A DNA stretch of 64,000 bases from Hyphomicrobium sp. Its GTDB lineage: Bacteria; Pseudomonadota; Alphaproteobacteria; Rhizobiales; Hyphomicrobiaceae. The position numbers and the translations under genes were made by a program. Position 1 is the first letter of the stretch; every line of letters starts with the position of its first letter. Shown here piece after piece: positions 61,101 through 64,000 of this stretch. The stretch spans positions 372,001 to 436,000 of the forward strand of contig NZ_JAIETU010000006.1 of assembly GCF_019744875.1 (NCBI RefSeq), in the 5' to 3' direction. A model generated the notes under the pieces. That model saw only the letters and a program-made list of their open reading frames with translations. It searched no databases and was not told the DNA's origin.

Positions 61101-64000
61101 GGCTCTACGGGGCGTTCGAGCAGCTCGGCATGCACTATGGCCCCGCCTTCCGCTCCGTGACCGAACTTGCGTGCGGGGTCGATGAGGTGCTGGCGCGCCT
61201 GGCGCTGCCTCATGCGGCGGCGCGGGCCGGCGGCGACTTTATGCTCCATCCGAGTGTGATGGACGGCGCGCTGCAGGCGTCGCTGGCGCTCTACGGTGAA
61301 CAGATAGACGGTGGCACCGCCATTCCGTTCGCGCTCGACCGCGTGGATGTTCTCAGGCCGACGGCGCGAGAGATGTGGGCGCACATCCGGCAGCGTCCTT
61401 CGTCGGGGGCGATCAGGAAGATCGACATCGATCTCGCCGACGACAGCGGCACGATCTGCGTCCGGCTGGTGGGCTTTTCCGTGCGGCTCCTGCCGGCGCG
61501 CGATCGCCCGGCCAGATCGACGGATGTGCTTCGCGAAGCTGGTGCGCGCTTTTTTGTGCAGGCCATCGCGGCCGAGACGGCCGTTCCAGCGAGCCAGATC
61601 GCCTTGAGCGCTCCGCTCGATGCTTATGGCATCGATTCCTTCATGATCGTCCGGCTGACGGACGAGCTGGAAAAGACCTTCGGCGCGCTTCCCAAGACGC
61701 TCTTCTTCGAGCATCGGACGTTGCAGGCCGTGGTCGACTACTTCGTCGACAATCACGGGGAGCGCCTCGCGGAGGTGACGCGCACGACGGCCGCCTTGGG
61801 GGCCGCCCGAGTGCGGGATCGGGGTCTCAGCGAGGAACCCGCGTCCACAGCCACTGTCGATCTGGACGCGCCGATTGCGGTGGTCGGTCTTGCCGGGCGC
61901 TATCCCGGTGCGCGCGATCTCGACGGGTTCTGGGGCAATCTCGTTGCGGGTCGCGACTGCATCACGGAAGTGCCGCTCGAAAGGTGGGATCGCGGGCGCG
62001 TCTCCGGCGCTTTGAGCAGCGGCGCGGCTTGGGGCGGGTTCATCGACGGGATTGCGGAGTTCGATCCGCTGTTCTTCAACATCTCGCCGCGGGAAGCCCC
62101 GTTCATGGATCCGCAGGAGCGCCTGTTCCTGCAATGCGCGCACGAGGCCATCGAGGATTCCGGCAACACGCGGTCCGGCCTCGCACGCGGCGGCGATGTC
62201 GGCGTGTTCGTGGGCGTCATGTGGGAGGAGTATCAGCTCTACGGCGTCGAGCGCACGTCGGCCGGCGGTCCGCTTGCGCTCTCGAGCAGCCCCGCCTCGA
62301 TCGCCAATCGCGTTTCGTCGGTGTGCGATTTCCATGGTCCGAGCCTGGCCGTGGACAGCATGTGCTCGTCGTCGCTCTCGGCGATCCACCTGGCGTGCGA
62401 GAGCCTGCGGAGCGGATCCTGTGCGGCGGCCATCGCGGGTGGCGTCAATCTTTCGCTGCACCCCAACAAGTATCGCGCGCTTTCGCAGGGGCGCTTCCTT
62501 TCGGGCTCGGGGCGTTGCGAGAGTTTCGGTGCGGGCGGGGACGGCTACGTGCCGAGTGAGGGTGTCGGCGCGGCGGTGTTGAAGCGTCTCGACCGAGCCA
62601 TTGCCGATGGCGACCAGATCTATGGCGTAATCCGCGGCTCGGCGCTGAACCACGGTGGCAAGACCAACGGATACACAGTGCCGAATCCGCAGGCGCAGAC
62701 GGCGGTGATCCGCCGCGCGCTCGCAAAGGCCTGCGTGGCCGCGCGCGACATCAGCTATTTGGAAGCGCACGGCACGGGCACGAAGCTCGGCGATCCGATC
62801 GAGATTGCGGCGCTCTCGGCCGCCTACCGCGCTGACACTTCCGACACCGGGTTCTGCCGTATCGGGTCGGTCAAATCCAACATCGGTCATGGCGAGAGCG
62901 CGGCCGGGATTGCCGGGTTGGCGAAGGTGCTGCTGCAGATGCGCAATCGCCAGCTCGTGCCGTCGCTGCATTCCGAGACTCTTAACCCGGGCATCGATTT
63001 TGACGCGACGCCGTTCTCCGTTCAACGGCGCGTCGAGACGTGGGAGCGTCCGGCGGGAGCGCGGGGGCGACTGGCGGGGCTGTCCTCGTTCGGAGCTGGC
63101 GGCTCGAATGCGCATCTCATACTTGAGGATCACGAAGCATCGCCCGACACGGCTGTGCATGCGGGCCCGTTCGTGTTCCCATTCTCGGCCCGCGACGAGG
63201 GTGTGCTTGAAAACATTCTGCGCCGTTTCCTCGCGGCGCTGGACGGGCTGGGCGACGCCGATCTCGCATCGGCGGCTTTCGTGCTGCAGCAGGGGCGCGA
63301 GGCGTTCGAACAGCGCGTGGCCATCGTGGCGGCGGACTGTGCTGAGTTACGGAGCCGTCTGCGTGATGCCCTCTCGGGCGACCTGCGTCATGTCTACAAG
63401 GGGACTTGTCGCCCGGGCATGAGCCCTGCGGCGGAACTCAATCCGAGGTCTCCGGACGAGATCGCGCGCGCATGGGCGGACGGTGCAACGATTGAATGGG
63501 CGCGGTTCTGGCGCGGATTGCGGCCGCGCAAGATCAGCCTTCCGACGTATCCGTTTCTGCGAGAGATCTACTGGGTTCCGGGACTCGTGCCGCCGGTTGG
63601 GCCCGCGTCCGACGCACCAACGCCTTTCAAGTCCGCTGGAGCTGCGGCGCTTCCGCTGCTGTTGACGCCGGATTGGCAGCCCCGTGCGGCGGCGCCGTCC
63701 TCGGACTTGGATTCTACGGTGCGGAGGGTCGTGGTGTTCTGCGGTCTTGCGCCGTGTCCCATCGCATCGGCTGAAGTTCATGCGTTGGTTGTGCCCGCTG
63801 GCGACCGGTTCGGCTGCGCGGCGGACTATGTGCTGCAACTGATCCAGTCGCTTGTGACGTCGCGTTCGGGCCCCGTGTTGCTGCAAGTCGTCGTTGCGCG
63901 AGACGGCTCGGGCGATGGGCTCGAAGGGCTCGGCGGCCTGCTGCGCACGGCCATGCATGAGGTGCCCGAGCTGCGGTGCCAGATGATCGCGGCGGATGCG
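51836..64000 (+). CDS. Trans-AT polyketide synthase, protein 2 (ACP of module 6, modules 7 to 10, cut by window end)
   Basis: It starts at ATG 51836, overlapping the previous stop, and stays open to the window edge (4055 codons). Order with rough residues: ACP6 48-118; KS7 170-600, DH7 785-1045, KR7 1055-1490, ACP7 1510-1580; KS8 1636-2060, ACP8 2265-2335; KS9 2367-2790, DH9 2970-3235, ACP9 3235-3305; KS10 3345-3765, then the first part of a probable KR from about 3910. No AT is present. All four KSs keep their catalytic residues. The first 45 residues are helical and charged and may dock with the end of protein 1. The rest of the assembly line and the release domain must lie to the right. 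Confidence 0.96.
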   Translation, partial: MTRDLRGDMRELIEREVMARAKVRGGDDTVVAPHAGASMPIAPAGGDGLEQDVLRLAADALRMRPEQIDPEENLANYGIDSIAITEVMASISRFFSVSIAPTTFFETRHLKDLSQILRRRYGAAIEAHYAKPHAAKGIVPKQIPVAPRAELLEAPHPAPAVQRTQAGTAEPVAIIGMEGMFPKSADLAAFAAHLAAGDDCIEEIPRARWDWRAVDGDPKRGPYSNVRHGGFVPGHDLFDAGFFKIPPNGAEMMDPQHRLFLTCVWKLIEGAGHAPGSLAGRKVGLFLGINLQDYADLANRAGAVDPAQLTGLGHAFCANRLSYLLDIHGPSQVIDTACSSSLVALHRAVQCIRHEGCELAIAGGANLMLTPTQHILFSRVGMLAPDGRCKTFSRAANGYARAEGVGAVLLKRLDLAERDGDCILGVVRGSAENHGGAASSLTAPNPRAQARLIVEAHRQAGIDPRSLGMIECHGTGTVLGDPVEIEGLKAAFAELYAEHGHSMREASCGLGSVKSNIGHAETAAGIAGVIKVLLGLRAGRLWKTLHCEDPNPLIDLRGTPFYLMDSARDWPRPVIDGRELPRRSAVSSFGAGGANAHVVIEEYVSAPREEAAGGPHVIVLSARTESALRDAARNLAAHLASDDAAEQDLADIAFTLQTGRDAMRARLACVAHDKLELRAQLEAFLAHGAAVGVVTGTVARKGAPGLALPSIGTDDVDDDLARIAGHWVAGGTVDWAALHAGQARRRVRLPTYPFQGKRYWLPVDGAAGARPGPGRGPMDLTESAPGRFTLQLSPDAFFLRDHVVGGTPTLPGVAYLELMRRAVKAAGLDGALGQIVWLKPLAVTHPVEIEVAIDLGSPGRPRIEVTRVGGDGTRQVHAEARLLPLAERPAPSPASSDRDASQSRLYGAEHVYAVFDGMGLSYGPSHRAIVSLDCGSDEPGYPRVSGHLHLPPAAGPLTDFALHPSLLDGAFQCALGTALDEDGAGSGGAALPFALDRIDVFAPCAREMTVSVRSSGARVRRIQKLDIDLMDADGMVCIRMSGFATRQLARAVPEKDEHATLLFAPDWHGLSPGEAEAPGRVVRRDAFLCGWGASYAEALATALPGWSCCGFEIDGTVLDGGFAACAEALLAHVQALARAGRSTELQVVVPSDAPWLASLQGLLKSVDLEVPSVTCRLLMTDAGASPEDLARQIAAASRCPQASHVRAQGSAFQVLRWRALARPAAASPHPWRDGGVYLITGGTGGLGRLFTREISRCVADATLVLASRSATEPALPPEWSSELSSARVEIIALDVSDAESVAAAIAGIRSRHGRLDGVLHAAGLLDDCALAAKTAQSLRAVLAPKVAGTCHLDRALGAEPLDLLLLFASLSGALGNPGQTDYAAANAFLDAFAIDREARRKAGLCHGRTLAVDWPVWREGGMRLAPQAEKLMTRTTGFTLLETEDAFSALYDALASGEPQVVVAAGDRARIEARFGMAASEQQPASGLDHETPTEAKSHVRNATADASDLERAILPALLQIVSAQLKVALDDLAPDLELTEYGYDSISFTQLANLLNDRFGLALTPTVFFEHATLGELAAYFARDHAPEFSSVLGVAAPTIPAAVASAPRPAERSTPAQPREQPRPDTRDAAGRAPIAIVGMSGVFPGAADPDALWQNLLAGRDSTRALPEDRWSRQPVDTPQRGGFIDGIGEFDAAFFGLSAPEARLIDPQQRLLLTQTWRLLENAGYAPRALSGTSIGVFVGVADTGYGRLVAEAGGPTEGYAMTGLAPSVGPNRVSFHFNFTGPSVAIETACSSALVAIHRAAEAIHSGDCEAAIAGGVNALLSPETFEGFARAGMLAADGRCKTFSADADGYGRGEGLGLVFLKRLADAERDGDRVLAVLRGSAENHGGRASTLTAPNPKAQAALLKQAYARAGFDPRTVTYIEAHGTGTPLGDPIEVEALNAAFAVLSDEAETRFGPAPRMPCGIGSVKSNIGHLELAAGAAGLIKVLLMMRAGTLARSINCETLNPYLKLDDGVFRVVRETEAWVRARDAEGREVPRRAGVSSFGFGGSNAHLVLEEYAPADVMQSLTGVAGPFAIVLSARSEQQLGESAQELLAALDAFSDADLASIAFTLQKGRDAMEHRLAFAASHISDVRRHLSAFLSGVLDGDVRTGRVKAGRGMLGLLDSDAEVRRALLGLPERGRQDLLLDLWVHGFSFDWSALYGAERPSRVVLPGYPFARTVHWVRGVHSESAGSSTVHARAFAGPSEVAVAEHSEGGPAPAMLERLTEIAARLLETDVDVLDPDTELGEFGLDSISMTAFAGKVNDALGLSLSPADFFEFATLARLAAHIESLGRAPMARGRVAVEERASVPSPISPPDDDPVVIVGVSCCFPGAADAAAFWENLATGVDSIREIPSDRWDWRAIHGDPKTETGKTDIKFGGFIDGVFAFDPLFFGISPREALLMDPQQRLMMMHAWKALEDAGHDPRSLAGRAVGVFVGTAASGYSDLLSDDDTSGQGYAATGSASSIGPNRISYFFDWHGPSEPVETACSSSLVALHRAVQSLKSGECDLALAGGVNTIVTPEAHITFARAGMLSRDGACHTFSRNANGYVRGEGAGVVVLKHQSDALRDGDAIYAVVRGTAVNHGGRANSLTAPNTAAQADVISRAYAVAGIDPSTVGYIEAHGTGTPLGDPVEINALKHVFAAREAGAEPCGLGSVKTNIGHLELAAGIAGVIKVLLQLRHRALAPSLKSEPANPYIDLTGSPFFVVRERQPWRAMRDRDGRELPRRAGVSSFGFGGVNAHVVLEEFVDRRSSQPRREEPVIVPLSGRDALRLADQVRLLREHLTKDRAGEISLADLAFTLQSGRTHLACRAAFVVRSVEALKMELDRFLAAGVPVADGVAVSEAAGIAPAAGATLQEIAAHWVSGGEVDWDRANPARRRLHLPTYPFAREIYKGGRAIERGAAANAAAVVRSQALAPQAPGQTLLRDPDAFYFSDHRIAGAPMLPGVMTLELARAASGQALPLSLGDIVWLKPVSASAGASSRIAFDAGGHAFRLLSGDGETEAVHAQGKLRASAEAAGILDVSAVRARCSRSRTPEWLYGAFEQLGMHYGPAFRSVTELACGVDEVLARLALPHAAARAGGDFMLHPSVMDGALQASLALYGEQIDGGTAIPFALDRVDVLRPTAREMWAHIRQRPSSGAIRKIDIDLADDSGTICVRLVGFSVRLLPARDRPARSTDVLREAGARFFVQAIAAETAVPASQIALSAPLDAYGIDSFMIVRLTDELEKTFGALPKTLFFEHRTLQAVVDYFVDNHGERLAEVTRTTAALGAARVRDRGLSEEPASTATVDLDAPIAVVGLAGRYPGARDLDGFWGNLVAGRDCITEVPLERWDRGRVSGALSSGAAWGGFIDGIAEFDPLFFNISPREAPFMDPQERLFLQCAHEAIEDSGNTRSGLARGGDVGVFVGVMWEEYQLYGVERTSAGGPLALSSSPASIANRVSSVCDFHGPSLAVDSMCSSSLSAIHLACESLRSGSCAAAIAGGVNLSLHPNKYRALSQGRFLSGSGRCESFGAGGDGYVPSEGVGAAVLKRLDRAIADGDQIYGVIRGSALNHGGKTNGYTVPNPQAQTAVIRRALAKACVAARDISYLEAHGTGTKLGDPIEIAALSAAYRADTSDTGFCRIGSVKSNIGHGESAAGIAGLAKVLLQMRNRQLVPSLHSETLNPGIDFDATPFSVQRRVETWERPAGARGRLAGLSSFGAGGSNAHLILEDHEASPDTAVHAGPFVFPFSARDEGVLENILRRFLAALDGLGDADLASAAFVLQQGREAFEQRVAIVAADCAELRSRLRDALSGDLRHVYKGTCRPGMSPAAELNPRSPDEIARAWADGATIEWARFWRGLRPRKISLPTYPFLREIYWVPGLVPPVGPASDAPTPFKSAGAAALPLLLTPDWQPRAAAPSSDLDSTVRRVVVFCGLAPCPIASAEVHALVVPAGDRFGCAADYVLQLIQSLVTSRSGPVLLQVVVARDGSGDGLEGLGGLLRTAMHEVPELRCQMIAADA
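52343..56590 (+). other. PKS module 7: KS-DH-KR-ACP
   Basis: KS7 has Cys 338 (DTACSSSL), CHGTGT and KSNIGHAE. DH7 has His 802 in DHVVGGTPTLPG and Asp 968 in DGAFQ. KR7 has GGTGGLG, Tyr 1382 in TDYAAANAF and LLDD (B-type). ACP7 has Ser 1546 (GYDSI). Expected outcome: an alkene. Confidence 0.9.
56740..58850 (+). other. PKS module 8: KS-ACP
   Basis: KS8 has Cys 1795 in ETACSSAL, EAHGTGT and KSNIGHLE, so it should condense. Only the standard post-KS linker lies between it and ACP8 (Ser 2300, GLDSI). No reductive domain is present, so the beta-keto group would stay unless a trans enzyme acts. Confidence 0.88.
58932..61760 (+). other. PKS module 9: KS-DH-ACP without KR
   Basis: KS9 has Cys 2537 (ETACSSSL), EAHGTGT and KTNIGHLE. 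DH9 has His 2987 in DHRIAGAPMLPG and Asp 3143 in DGALQ, both intact. ACP9 (Ser 3268, GIDSF) follows directly, with no KR. The DH has no obvious hydroxyl made in its own module, so it may act on a hydroxyl from a different module, act with a trans KR, or catalyse ring closure or isomerisation. Confidence 0.88.
61868..64000 (+). other. PKS module 10: KS and start of probable KR, cut by window end
   Basis: KS10 has Cys 3510 in DSMCSSSL, EAHGTGT and KSNIGHGE. The linker ends near YPFLREIYW. The following sequence (LLLTPDWQP, VVVFCGLAP, LLQVVVARDGSG) resembles the N-terminal structural half of a KR. The catalytic half is beyond the window, so activity cannot be judged. Confidence 0.8.

Overview
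The window is a high-G+C stretch that looks like a methylotrophic alphaproteobacterium, most likely Hyphomicrobiales. The taxonomic call is an inference. It rests on the left-edge gene, a lanthanide-type methanol dehydrogenase (XoxF), and on the general look of the proteins. No rRNA, tRNA, CRISPR array, insertion sequence or phage gene was seen.

Left part (1-10282): a truncated xoxF on the minus strand; a divergent MocR-type regulator with a repeat-rich upstream region; then a two-gene minus-strand unit. That unit encodes a 1897-residue protein built almost wholly of octapeptide repeats (about 230 copies of a Leu-Ser/Thr-x-x-Gln-Ile-like unit), followed by a SPINDLY/OGT-type O-GlcNAc transferase with TPR repeats. 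The pair reads as a substrate with its own glycosyltransferase, although this is inferred from adjacency and composition.

Right part (10708-64000 and beyond): a trans-acyltransferase polyketide biosynthetic cluster that runs off the right edge. Accessory genes come first: two tandem P450s; a membrane-protein trio (DUF697-like, small membrane protein, SPFH/band 7); a type II thioesterase; a divergent Sfp-type phosphopantetheinyl transferase; and a metallophosphoesterase. Next is an operon of FkbM methyltransferase, a third P450, HMG-CoA synthase, donor ACP, decarboxylating ketosynthase (active-site Cys replaced by Ser) and enoyl-CoA hydratase. A minus-strand pair follows, a free ACP and an asparagine-synthetase-like amidotransferase. 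The main operon then carries two SyrD-like ABC exporters, a fused AT-ER, a 6551-residue PKS and a second PKS of which 4055 codons are visible.

PKS layout: protein 1 is KS-DH-KR-ACP / KS-ACP / KS-KR-ACP / KS-(carrier-like insert)-MT-ACP / KS-(ECH remnant)-ECH-ACP / KS-FMO. Protein 2 is ACP (completing module 6) / KS-DH-KR-ACP / KS-ACP / KS-DH-ACP / KS-(KR, cut). No module has an AT, so the AT of the AT-ER protein must serve them in trans. Module 5 carries the decarboxylating ECH and an ACP with the Trp flag for beta-branching, so it is the natural target of the HMG-CoA-synthase cassette. A flavin monooxygenase sits inside split module 6. The free ACP plus amidotransferase plus a first KS-DH-KR-ACP module recall the start of glutarimide polyketides, but the branching domain those pathways use is absent from module 2. 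No chain-release domain lies in the window.

Most genes in each operon overlap by ATGA or are a few bases apart. The two intergenic regions that head the plus-strand biosynthetic operons share an exact 14-base motif, a candidate pathway control site. The long antisense and frame-shifted open frames over these genes are by-products of the base composition and are not annotated.
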